Source of the DNA: Corynebacterium sp.
Lineage (GTDB): Bacteria; Actinomycetota; Actinomycetes; Mycobacteriales; Mycobacteriaceae
Direction of reading: 5' to 3'
NCBI RefSeq assembly: GCF_022712275.1
Contig: NZ_JALAGU010000054.1
Span: 62,001-126,000, forward strand
Length of the DNA stretch: 64,000 nt
Made by a program: the position numbers and the translations under genes
Shown here: positions 8,588-16,592 of the stretch, piece after piece
Layout of the letters: the number at the start of each line of letters is the position of its first letter
Numbering within the stretch: the stretch's first letter is position 1
The notes under the pieces: generated by a model
The model's database searches: none
Seen by the model: the letters and a program-made list of their open reading frames with translations, nothing else
Told to the model about the DNA's origin: nothing

Positions 8588-8935
8588 AGGTGTCCTTTCG
8601 GTCCACCCCCCGGAAACGGACGGCCACGGTCATGGACGGCACTGTCGTGCTGCGCGGGGCCGGGATTGTCTGACCTGGCCGGGACACGGCAGGAGACCGG
8701 GGGGCGACGTGCTCTCGTTGAGTCGTCGGATTGTGAGGTGCGGAGACCGGGGTCGACGTCGTCCGGACGGACCGCGAGGCGGCTCGTCAGGCGGACCCGG
8801 GAATCCTGATGACCGGGCACTGCACGACCGGATGTGGCGGTCTGTGGTGGCAGTGATCGATTCTCGGACGCGATGTTACCACCCTCAGGCGGTCCCACCG
8901 CCAATCAAGGCACCGGCATGCCTATCCTGGAGACC
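8588..8935. promoter_or_regulatory. rho 5' leader and divergent promoter region
   Basis: These 348 bases separate divergently transcribed rho and the acyl-CoA ligase gene; no gene is seen in them. On the minus strand, 8878-8873 reads TAACAT, a -10-like box that would give rho a leader of roughly 280 bases, as is common for autoregulated rho genes. On the plus strand, 8923-8928 reads TATCCT, 7 bases before the ligase ATG. No clear -35 elements are seen. Confidence 0.4.
8923..8928 (+). promoter_or_regulatory. -10 box for leaderless acyl-CoA ligase transcript
   Basis: TATCCT ends 7 bases before the ATG at 8936, the geometry that places the transcription start at or next to the start codon. The same hexamer at the same distance precedes the gene at 39982. 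Confidence 0.5.
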
Positions 8936-10705
8936 ATGGAGGACCACTCGCACGACGCACCGTCCACGCCGTCACCCGCACCCGTCGCATCAACGATGCA
9001 GGTGTTCCCGTTTTCCCTCGCCCGTATCCTGGAGTACGGTCGTAAGGTCCACGCCGCCTCGACAGTGACCACCTACCGTGGAATGAGTTCCGAGCAGTGC
9101 ACCTTCGCCGCACTCGGATCACGCGCCGCCGCCTTCGCCCATGCCCTGCACGACCTGGTGGGCACCGGTATCGGAGAACGGGTCGGCACCATGATGCCGA
9201 ACACCGCCGAGCACCTGGAGGTGCTCTTCGGCGCAGGGTCGATGGGTGCGGTGTTCCAGCCGCTCAACCCTTTCCTCATGCCCGACCAGATCGCCCACGT
9301 CATCAACCACGCCGACGACCGGGTCATCGTCCTGGACCCCGACCTGGCCGACGTGCTGCTGCCGCTGCTGCCCGACTGCCACGGCGTCCACACCCTCATC
9401 GTCACCGGCGACGCTGAGGAAGTGCAGGCTGTCGACACCGCCACCCCCGACCGCATCCGGGTGCTCGGCTACGAGGCCTGTCTCGACGGTCGCCCCACCC
9501 GCTACGACTGGCCCGAACTGCCGGAGACCGCCCCGGTCGCCATGTGCTACTCCACCGGCACCACCGGGGCACCCAAGGGCGTGGTCTACTCCCACCGGTC
9601 GGTGTGGACCCACGCCATGAGCATCCGTTCCGTCGACTCTCTGGCGGTACGCAACGGTGAACGGTTCCTGTGCTGCGTCCCCGTCTTCCACGTCCTGAGC
9701 TGGGGTGTACCGATTGCCGCGATGATGGCCGGCACCCGGCTGGTCATGCCCGGCGGAGACTCCTCCCCCGACCACCTCGCCTACGTCATCGCCGACGCCA
9801 TGCCGTTACGCGCCCACGGGGCCCCGACCGTGTGGACGCAGCTCATCGTCCACTACGAGAAGAACCCGCCCGAGAAGATGAGCCTGCGGGAGATCATCTC
9901 CGGTGGTTCGACCGTTCCCCCGGCACTCATCGCCGCCTGGGAGGAGCGCTACGGCGTGGACATGACGCACACCTGGGGTATGACGGAGACCGGCCCGGTC
10001 GGTACCGTCGCGCGCCCTCCCGCCGGTGTCGGTGGTGCCGCCCGCCAGAACTACCGGGAGAGCCAGGGCCGGTTCCCGGTCGGTATGCTGTACCGGGTGG
10101 TCGACGAGGACGGCGTCCCGCTGACCGCCAACGACCGGTCCACCGGAGAGATCCAGGTCAAGGGCAACTACGTCACCGGGTCGTACTATCACTCCCCCGC
10201 GGAAGACACCGAAGGGCCTGTGGCCACCTTCCGCGGCGATCCCGTCGAGGACGCCACGGACCGCTTCACCGACGACGGCTGGCTGCGCACCGGGGATGTC
10301 GGCACCATCACCCGCGACGGCTTCCTCACCGTCCACGACCGGCAGACCGACATCATCCGCTCCGGCGGTGAGTGGATCTACTCCGCCACCCTGGAGAACC
10401 TGGTCATGGCCTCGACGCTCGTGGCCGAGGCTGCGGTCATCGGCATGCCTGACCCGGACTGGGGTGAGCGCCCGCTCGCGGTGGTGGTCGTCGTCCCCGG
10501 TACCCCGACGACGAGGGAGACCGCCGAAGCGATCTCGGAGACGGTCGCGGCCCGCGCGCCGCGCTGGATGGTGCCGGAGTACTGGACCTTCGTCGACACT
10601 CTCGACCACACCTCGGTGGGCAAGTTCGACAAGAAGGACATGCGCACCCGCCTGCGCCGCGGCGAGTTCCAGATCATCCGGCTGCCCCGGGGCGACGAAG
10701 TCTGA
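8936..10705 (+). CDS. Acyl-CoA synthetase / medium- or long-chain fatty-acid ligase
   Basis: This ANL-superfamily adenylating enzyme activates a carboxylic acid as acyl-AMP and then acyl-CoA. The P-loop motif CYSTGTTGAPKGVVYSHRS, the adenylate-binding TWGMTETGP, the hinge region DGWLRTGDVG and the C-terminal VGKFDKKDMR catalytic-lysine motif are all present. It resembles the FadD-type ligases that act on medium to long chains; the substrate cannot be read from sequence. The ATG at 8936 (589 residues) is preferred to the longer frame from 8834 because of the TATCCT box. Its stop codon abuts the thrB stop codon with no spacer. Confidence 0.85.
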   Translation: MEDHSHDAPSTPSPAPVASTMQVFPFSLARILEYGRKVHAASTVTTYRGMSSEQCTFAALGSRAAAFAHALHDLVGTGIGERVGTMMPNTAEHLEVLFGAGSMGAVFQPLNPFLMPDQIAHVINHADDRVIVLDPDLADVLLPLLPDCHGVHTLIVTGDAEEVQAVDTATPDRIRVLGYEACLDGRPTRYDWPELPETAPVAMCYSTGTTGAPKGVVYSHRSVWTHAMSIRSVDSLAVRNGERFLCCVPVFHVLSWGVPIAAMMAGTRLVMPGGDSSPDHLAYVIADAMPLRAHGAPTVWTQLIVHYEKNPPEKMSLREIISGGSTVPPALIAAWEERYGVDMTHTWGMTETGPVGTVARPPAGVGGAARQNYRESQGRFPVGMLYRVVDEDGVPLTANDRSTGEIQVKGNYVTGSYYHSPAEDTEGPVATFRGDPVEDATDRFTDDGWLRTGDVGTITRDGFLTVHDRQTDIIRSGGEWIYSATLENLVMASTLVAEAAVIGMPDPDWGERPLAVVVVVPGTPTTRETAEAISETVAARAPRWMVPEYWTFVDTLDHTSVGKFDKKDMRTRLRRGEFQIIRLPRGDEV

Positions 10706-11653
10706 TCAGTTGGTGACCTCGACGGTCGCGCGACCGCCGGCGCGGGTCTCCAGGACCCGCAGCCCCCGGGACCGGGCCTCGTCGAGCAGAGCCGGGTCGA
10801 CCGGCTCGGTGGAGAGCACCATCACGGTCGGGCCGGCACCTGAGAGGAACGCCGGGTAACCCAGGTTGCGCAGCCGGTTGACCCACTCGGACGACACCGG
10901 CAGCACCTCTGCCCGGTAGGGCTGGTGGAGCCGGTCGCGGGTGGCCTCCCACAGCAGCTCCGGCTGGCGGGACAGTGCCACCGGCAGCAGGGCTGCCCGG
11001 GACACGTTGAACCGGGCGTCCACGTGGGAGACGTCGCTGGGCAGGACGCGGCGCACCGCCTCGGTGGAGGCGTGGAAGTCCGGGATCAGGGCGGTGGCCA
11101 GCACCGACCCGGCCACCGGCACGCCGACGGCGCGGTACTCGGGCGCACTGCGACCGTCGACCGGGATATTGGTCCAGGAGATCACGCCGCCGCCGAGCAC
11201 GCTGGCTGCGGCATTGTCCGGGTGGCCCTCGAAGGACGCCGCGAGCTGGATCACCGTGTCATCGTCGAGCGCACCGGAGGGACGCTCCGGTGTCGGATCA
11301 CCGGCCAGTCCGGATGCGGCGACCACACCGGCCACCGCTGCGGCTGCCGAGGAACCTAGACCGCGGGAGTGCGGGATGACGTTGTGGCAGGTGATCTTCA
11401 GGCCACGGACGGTCGCACCGGCCTCACGCAGACCGGCGCGCACCGCACGGACGACGAGGTGACGCTCGTCGAGCGGGACCTCCCCCTCCCCCTCGCCGTG
11501 GACAATGACCTCGAGACCGGAGTCGGTGGCCTCGACCTCGACGACGTCGGTGAAGTCGACGGCCAGACCGAGGGTGTCGAAACCTGGCCCCAGGTTCGCC
11601 GAGGAGGCGGGAACGGTGACCTTGACGGCACGCCCCACAGCGACGTCGGACAT
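10706..11653 (-). CDS. thrB: Homoserine kinase
   Basis: Homoserine kinase phosphorylates homoserine for threonine synthesis. It is a GHMP-family kinase with the N-terminal substrate loop SSANLGPGFDTLGLAVD, the ATP-binding motif HSRGLGSSAAAAVAGVVA (about residues 94-111) and a C-terminal Gly-rich segment FLSGAGPTVMVL. The 315-residue length is normal. Its ATG overlaps the hom stop by one base (TGATG), so hom and thrB form a coupled operon as in other corynebacteria. thrC is not nearby. Confidence 0.96.
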   Translation of the reverse strand: MSDVAVGRAVKVTVPASSANLGPGFDTLGLAVDFTDVVEVEATDSGLEVIVHGEGEGEVPLDERHLVVRAVRAGLREAGATVRGLKITCHNVIPHSRGLGSSAAAAVAGVVAASGLAGDPTPERPSGALDDDTVIQLAASFEGHPDNAAASVLGGGVISWTNIPVDGRSAPEYRAVGVPVAGSVLATALIPDFHASTEAVRRVLPSDVSHVDARFNVSRAALLPVALSRQPELLWEATRDRLHQPYRAEVLPVSSEWVNRLRNLGYPAFLSGAGPTVMVLSTEPVDPALLDEARSRGLRVLETRAGGRATVEVTN

Positions 11654-12975
11654 CAGTTACCTTCCATCCGGATGACGCTACGGACATTCTTGACCGCCTC
11701 GAGCTGCACGAGCGCGTCCACGGTCGCCTCGAGCGCCTGCTCGGTGGCGTGGTGGGTGATGACGACGAGACGGGCGCCGTCGACGTTCTCCTCCTGACGG
11801 ACGGTCTTGATGGACACACCGTGGGCGGCGAAGGTCGAGGCTGCCTCGGCGAGGACGCCGGGACGGTCCTGGACGGTCATGTCGACGTGGTAGCGGGTCC
11901 GCACCGCACCGAAGTCGGCGATCGGCAGGTTGGCGTAGGTCGACATGCCCGGGGCACGACCACCGTGGACGACATTGCGGGCGGCGGCGACCACGTCACC
12001 GAGGACGGCGGAGGCGGTGGGGGCACCGCCGGCACCGTTGCCGTAGAACATCAGTCGACCGGCGTGCTCGGCGACGACGAAGATCGCGTTGAAGGACTCG
12101 GAGACCGTCGCCAGCGGGTGGGACAGCGGCACCAGAGCCGGGTAGACGCGCGCGGAAATCGACTCGTCACCGGTCTCCTCGTCAACCAGTCGCTCACAGA
12201 TGCCGAGCAACTTGATCGTGCAGCCGGCCGCCTTGGCCGCGGCAATGTCGTCGGCGGTGATGTTGCGGATGCCCTCGCAGTGCACATCGTCGAAGCCCAC
12301 CGGCGAGTGGAAGGCGAGGGAGGCGAGGATGGCGGCCTTCGAGGCGGCGTCGTAGCCGTCGACGTCGGCGGAGGGGTCGGCCTCGGCGTAGCCCAGCTCG
12401 GTGGCCTCGGCAAGCATCACGTCGTAGGACGCACCTCGCTTGTCCATCGCGTCGAGGATGAAGTTCGTGGTGCCGTTGAGGATGCCCATCACGGCGTTGA
12501 CCTTGTCACCGGCCAGGGAGCGACGCAGCGGGCCGACGACCGGGATGGCGGCGGCGACGGCGGCCTCGAAGAAGAGATCGGCACCGGAGGCGTCTGCTGC
12601 GTCCGCCAGTTCCAGGGCGTGGGCGGCGACGAGGGCCTTGTTCGCGGTGACGACGGACTTGCCGGCGTTCAGTGCGGACATGACGATCGTACGCGGGTAG
12701 TCGATACCACCGATGACCTCGATGACGAGGTCGATGTCGTCGCGCTTGACCAGGCCGAGGGCGTCGTCGGTGAGCAGGGCGGGGTCCACGCCCTCGCGCG
12801 GCTTGGACAGGTCGGAGACGGCGACGCCGCGGACCTCGAGCCGACCACCGATACGGGCGGTGAAGTCTTCCTCCGCCTCGCCGAGAATGCGCAGCACCTC
12901 GCGGCCGACAGTTCCCATACCGAGCAGGGCGACGCCGACGGTCGGGGTGGTGGATTCCGTGTTCAGTTCAGCCAT
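11653..12975 (-). CDS. hom: Homoserine dehydrogenase
   Basis: It reduces aspartate semialdehyde to homoserine, the branch point to threonine and methionine away from lysine. The NAD(P)-binding Rossmann motif GMGTVGREVLRIL is at about residues 19-31, the catalytic core includes GILNGTTNFIL, and a C-terminal ACT domain (DRPGVLAEAASTFAAHGVS onward) is where threonine feedback acts in C. glutamicum. Length, 440 residues, is normal. A 13-base tandem duplication lies directly before its start codon, and a TATGAT box lies 72 bases upstream. Confidence 0.97.
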   Translation of the reverse strand: MAELNTESTTPTVGVALLGMGTVGREVLRILGEAEEDFTARIGGRLEVRGVAVSDLSKPREGVDPALLTDDALGLVKRDDIDLVIEVIGGIDYPRTIVMSALNAGKSVVTANKALVAAHALELADAADASGADLFFEAAVAAAIPVVGPLRRSLAGDKVNAVMGILNGTTNFILDAMDKRGASYDVMLAEATELGYAEADPSADVDGYDAASKAAILASLAFHSPVGFDDVHCEGIRNITADDIAAAKAAGCTIKLLGICERLVDEETGDESISARVYPALVPLSHPLATVSESFNAIFVVAEHAGRLMFYGNGAGGAPTASAVLGDVVAAARNVVHGGRAPGMSTYANLPIADFGAVRTRYHVDMTVQDRPGVLAEAASTFAAHGVSIKTVRQEENVDGARLVVITHHATEQALEATVDALVQLEAVKNVRSVIRMEGN

Positions 12976-12976
12976 A

Positions 12977-13001
12977 GTCTCTTCCCGTTGTCTCTTCCCG
13001 T
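12977..13001 (-). repeat. Tandem duplication of the hom ribosome-binding segment
   Basis: On the minus strand the 12-base word ACGGGAAGAGAC occurs twice with a 13-base period, the second copy ending just before the hom ATG. The GGGAAGAG part is the only Shine-Dalgarno-like sequence there, so the ribosome binding region appears to be duplicated. Confidence 0.6.
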
Positions 13002-13047
13002 GGATTGTGGTTGCGGGTGTGCGGAATGGTGGAGTTACTCGGACCCG

Positions 13048-13053
13048 ATCATA
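13048..13053 (-). promoter_or_regulatory. Possible hom-thrB promoter -10 box
   Basis: TATGAT on the minus strand lies in the 87-base gap between lysA and hom and matches the corynebacterial TANAAT-type -10. No good -35 is seen. A separate hom-thrB promoter is known in C. glutamicum. Confidence 0.4.
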
Positions 13054-13062
13054 AACGACGTC

Positions 13063-14493
13063 TCACCGGGGAGTTTTTTCGAGGTCGATGTTCTCCAGGG
13101 CGAGGACGTCGGCGACGCTCTCCCGCCGGATCATGACGCGGGACTGTCCGTCGCCGACGATGACGACCGGCGGACGGGTCAGCATGTTGTAACGCGAGGC
13201 CATCATGTAGCAGTACGCGCCGGTGGCGGGCACCGCGAGAATGTCACCGGCGGCGATGTCGTCGGGCATCAGTGCATCATTGATGAGGATGTCACCGGAC
13301 TCACAGTGGCTGCCCACGACGCGGGTGTGGACCAGCGTTCCGGTGGCATGGCGGTTGGCCAGGCGGCAGTCATACTCGGCCTGGTAGAGGGCCGGACGGA
13401 TGTTGTCGCTCATACCTCCGTCGACCGAGAGATACCGGCGGACCGTGTCATCGGAGGTGTGGACGTCCTTGACGGTGCCGACGCGGTAGAGGGTCACGGT
13501 CGAGGGGCCCGCGATCGCCCGGCCCGGCTCGACGTTGAGCAGCGGAGCGTCGAGACCACGCTCAGCTGCGGTCTGCCGGACCCGGCGCAGCAGGTCGGAC
13601 GCCACGGTCTCGACGTCGAGCTCCTCCTGGTCGGGGGTGTACGCGATGCCGTAGCCGCCGCCGAGGTCGAGGGTGTCCAGGGCAGCGGCCTCGTCGGACT
13701 CCTCCCCCAGCTCGTCGATGAGGCGGGCCCACAGGCCCAGCAGCCGGTCAGCGGCGAGACCGAAACCGTCGGCCTCGAAGACCTGGGAGCCGACGTGGCA
13801 GTGCAGGCCGCGCAGCCGCATGCCCTCGGCGTCCACCACGGCGAGGCAGGCCCGCTCAGCGGAGCCGGAGGCCAGCGAGAATCCGAACTTCTGGTCCTCA
13901 TGGCTGGTGGCGATGAACTCATGGGTGTCGACGTGCACACCGGGCTTGACACGGACGAGGACGTCCTGGGTCACGCCGTGGTCGGCGGCGACCGTCGCGA
14001 GCCGTCCGATCTCCTCGACGGAGTCGATGACGATGAGCTCCACACCGGCGCGCACGGCGACGGTGAGGAAGTCCGCGGACTTGTTGTTGCCGTGCACCGT
14101 GATGCGGTCGGCCGGGAATCCGGCGGTCAGCGCGATTTCCAGTTCACCCTGGCTGGCGACGTCGAGGGCCAGGCCTTCTTCAGCGACCCAGCGGGCGACG
14201 GTGACGGACAGGAAGGCCTTCGAGGCGTAGTGGACGTGCTCGCCACCGCCGAACGCGGCGGCGAGGCGACGGCAGCGCCCCCGGAAGTCCGCCTCGTCCA
14301 TGACGAAGACGGGGGTCCCGTACTCACCGACGAGATCGGTGACCGGGACGCCGCCCAGCTCGATCTCGCCGTCCTTCCGGACCCGGGTGTTCGTGGGGAA
14401 CACGTGGGACGGGAGGGTGTTGAAGTTCTCCAGGGTCGCCGTGCGCTGACGCAGCGGGACCTGGGGCAGGTGCACCTCGGGATCCACGGTCAC
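13063..14493 (-). CDS. lysA: Diaminopimelate decarboxylase
   Basis: LysA decarboxylates meso-diaminopimelate to lysine, the last lysine step. It is a PLP fold III enzyme: the PLP lysine lies in VHYASKAFLS, a glycine-rich phosphate-binding segment in LDLGGGYGIAY, and the catalytic cysteine in GSHCESGDIL. The 476 residues are slightly longer than E. coli LysA because of an N-terminal extension, as in other actinobacteria. The GTG start overlaps the argS stop by 4 bases (GTGA), so argS and lysA are coupled, an arrangement long known in C. glutamicum. Confidence 0.96.
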   Translation of the reverse strand: MTVDPEVHLPQVPLRQRTATLENFNTLPSHVFPTNTRVRKDGEIELGGVPVTDLVGEYGTPVFVMDEADFRGRCRRLAAAFGGGEHVHYASKAFLSVTVARWVAEEGLALDVASQGELEIALTAGFPADRITVHGNNKSADFLTVAVRAGVELIVIDSVEEIGRLATVAADHGVTQDVLVRVKPGVHVDTHEFIATSHEDQKFGFSLASGSAERACLAVVDAEGMRLRGLHCHVGSQVFEADGFGLAADRLLGLWARLIDELGEESDEAAALDTLDLGGGYGIAYTPDQEELDVETVASDLLRRVRQTAAERGLDAPLLNVEPGRAIAGPSTVTLYRVGTVKDVHTSDDTVRRYLSVDGGMSDNIRPALYQAEYDCRLANRHATGTLVHTRVVGSHCESGDILINDALMPDDIAAGDILAVPATGAYCYMMASRYNMLTRPPVVIVGDGQSRVMIRRESVADVLALENIDLEKTPR

Positions 14494-16166
14494 ATCCTTT
14501 CAGGGGCGGAGACGCCGACCATGCGCAGAGCGTTGGCCAGGGTCACCCGGGTTGCCTTGGCCAGGGCGAGACGGGCGAGGAAGACCGGGGCGATGTCATC
14601 ACCGGTGGCATCGTCACCCTTGGGCAGGATCTGGCAGGAATCGTAGAACCGGTGGAAGGTTCCGGCGAGCTGCTCAGCGTAGCGGGCGACGCGGTGCGGC
14701 TCACGCAGCTCCGCGGCCGTGGCCAGGACGTCCGGGAACTCGCCCAGGGTGCGGATGAGGTCACCCTCGCGGTCGTGGGTGAGGGTGCCGAGGTCCAGGG
14801 TGGAGAGGTCCTCCGGCAGGCTGACACCGTTGTCTGCGGCCTTACGGGCCAGGGAGCACAGCCGGGCGTGGCCGTACTGGACGTAGAAGACCGGGTTGTC
14901 ACTGGTCTGGCTGGTCCACAGGTCCATGTCGATGTCCAGGGAGGAGTCGACGGAAGAACGGATGAGGGCGTACCGGGCGGCGTCCACACCGATGGCCTCG
15001 ACAAGATCGTCGAGGGTGATGACGGTACCGGCACGCTTGGACATCCGGACGGCCTTGCCGTCGCGGACGAGGTTGACCATCTGACCGATGAGGACCTCGA
15101 CCTGTTCCGGGTTGTAGCCCAGAGCTGCGGCTGCGGCCTTGAGGCGGGCGATGTAGCCGTGGTGGTCGGCACCGAGCATGTAGATGCACAGGTCGTGACC
15201 GCGGTCGATCTTGTCGGCGATGTAGGCGATGTCGCCGGCGATGTAGGCGGCATTGCCGTCGGACTTGATGACGACACGGTCCTTGTCGTCCCCGAAGTTG
15301 GAGCTGCGCAGCCACCAGGCGCCCTCGGCCTGGTAAAGGTTGCCGTTGTCCTTGAGGGTCTGGATGGCCTTGTCCACGGCGCCGGACTCGAACAGGGCGT
15401 TCTCGTGGAAGAAGACGTCGAACTCGGTACCGAACTCGGCGAGGGTCCGCTTGATGTGGGCGAACATGAGGTCCACACCCTGGGCGCGGAAGATCTCCTG
15501 GATCTCCTCGTCGGAGTGGTCCGCCCAGTCCGGGGTTGCTTCGATGACCTGGGCGGCGATATCGGCGATGTAGTCTCCGCCGTAGCCGTCCTCCGGGGCA
15601 GGCCCGCCCTTGGCCGCGGCGACGAGCGACCGCGCGAAACGGTCGATCTGGGTGCCGTGGTCGTTGAAGTAGTACTCGCGGGTGACCTGCGCGCCGCGGG
15701 CGGCGAGGACGCGACCGAGTGAGTCGCCCACGGCGGCCCACCGGGTACCGCCGAGGTGGATCGGGCCGGTCGGGTTGGCGGAGACGAACTCCAGGTTGAT
15801 GCGCTGGCCTGCGTAGTCGTCACCGGTGCCGTAGGCGTCGCCGGCGGAGAGGATGTCGGTGACGAGGCGTCCCTGCGCGTCCGCGGCGAGGCGGATGTTG
15901 ATGAAGCCCGGGCCGGCGACGGTCGCTTCGTCAATGCCGTCGGCGGCGGCGAGGGCCTCTGCCAGCCAGGTGCCGAGTTCGCGGGGGTTGGTGCCGGCCT
16001 TCTTCGCGGTCTGCAGCGCGATGTTGGTCGCGTAGTCACCGTGCTCCGGATTGCGCGGTCGCTCAACGACTGCCTGGTCCGGGACGACGGCAGGGTCGAA
16101 GCCGTGGTCGGTGAGCACGGTGCGCGCAGCACCGGAGATGAGGACGGAAAGATCAGCAGGAGTCAC
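14490..16166 (-). CDS. argS: Arginyl-tRNA synthetase
   Basis: This class I aminoacyl-tRNA synthetase charges tRNA-Arg. The HIGH-type motif is PTGPIHLGGTRW, the KMSKS-type motif is VRMSKRAGTV, the N-terminal Add-1 domain that reads the tRNA D-loop is present, and the DALR anticodon-binding domain is at the C-terminus. The frame opens at 16184, but the GTG at 16166 (VTPADLSVLI) gives an N-terminus like other ArgS and is preceded at 8 bases by a TACTCT box. A tRNA-Arg gene lies divergently just upstream. Confidence 0.96.
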   Translation of the reverse strand: MTPADLSVLISGAARTVLTDHGFDPAVVPDQAVVERPRNPEHGDYATNIALQTAKKAGTNPRELGTWLAEALAAADGIDEATVAGPGFINIRLAADAQGRLVTDILSAGDAYGTGDDYAGQRINLEFVSANPTGPIHLGGTRWAAVGDSLGRVLAARGAQVTREYYFNDHGTQIDRFARSLVAAAKGGPAPEDGYGGDYIADIAAQVIEATPDWADHSDEEIQEIFRAQGVDLMFAHIKRTLAEFGTEFDVFFHENALFESGAVDKAIQTLKDNGNLYQAEGAWWLRSSNFGDDKDRVVIKSDGNAAYIAGDIAYIADKIDRGHDLCIYMLGADHHGYIARLKAAAAALGYNPEQVEVLIGQMVNLVRDGKAVRMSKRAGTVITLDDLVEAIGVDAARYALIRSSVDSSLDIDMDLWTSQTSDNPVFYVQYGHARLCSLARKAADNGVSLPEDLSTLDLGTLTHDREGDLIRTLGEFPDVLATAAELREPHRVARYAEQLAGTFHRFYDSCQILPKGDDATGDDIAPVFLARLALAKATRVTLANALRMVGVSAPERM

Positions 16167-16174
16167 AGTGGACG

Positions 16175-16180
16175 AGAGTA
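16175..16180 (-). promoter_or_regulatory. -10 box for leaderless argS-lysA transcript
   Basis: TACTCT on the minus strand ends 8 bases before the argS GTG, so transcription would begin at or next to the start codon. Confidence 0.5.
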
Positions 16181-16294
16181 CCAACGAGCCGGACGTGGAA
16201 CGTAGGCGACCACGGGGAACCGGCGGGTCTGCCTGTACCGCGGTCTTACACCGTTGTCATGCGGGTGGTTTGCGGTGGTGGGGTTGCGCGGTGC

Positions 16295-16300
16295 TATAGT
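16295..16300 (+). promoter_or_regulatory. tRNA-Arg promoter -10 box
   Basis: TATAGT with an upstream TGC (extended -10, TGCTATAGT) ends 10 bases before the tRNA 5' end. A TTGCGG at 16270-16275, spaced 19 bases, is the best -35 candidate. Confidence 0.65.
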
Positions 16301-16310
16301 CGTCGTCATT

Positions 16311-16383
16311 GCCTCCGTAGCTCAGGGGATAGAGCACTGGTTTCCGGTACCAGCGGTCGGACGTTCGAATCGTCTCGGGGGCA
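16311..16383 (+). tRNA. tRNA-Arg (anticodon CCG)
   Basis: A 73-base cloverleaf can be drawn. The acceptor stem GCCTCCG pairs with CGGGGGC, the D-arm is GCTC..GAGC, and the anticodon stem is CTGGT/ACCAG around the loop TTCCGGT, which puts CCG at positions 34-36 (reads CGG, arginine). The T-arm holds GTTCGAAT, and A is the discriminator. CCA is not encoded. It is divergent from argS, whose enzyme charges it. Confidence 0.95.
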
Positions 16384-16393
16384 CATCGAAGAT

Positions 16394-16424
16394 AAACCGC
16401 ACCTCATCTGAGGTGCGGTTTTCT
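16394..16424 (+). terminator. Intrinsic terminator after tRNA-Arg
   Basis: A perfect 13-bp inverted repeat (AAACCGCACCTCA / TGAGGTGCGGTTT) with a 2-base centre ends in a TTTT run at 16419-16422, eleven bases after the tRNA. From there to 16592 nothing further is seen. Confidence 0.85.
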
Positions 16425-16592
16425 CGTGGCTCCGGTGTCCTCGCAGGTTGAATGTCAATGGGCCCGACGTCTGGGCCGTCTCGTACATGATCATGACGTT
16501 TCCGGCTTTCGCGTCGTAGCGTACGGCATGAAACGTGACGATCGTGTACAGTGCCCGGCGAGCGCCGGCGGGCACCAGCCAGTTACCTGTCG

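Noticed and set aside
11749..14646. 965-codon plus-strand frame antisense to hom and lysA
   Set aside because: Composition (Gly/Val/Asp/His) and coverage match a shadow of two well-supported genes.
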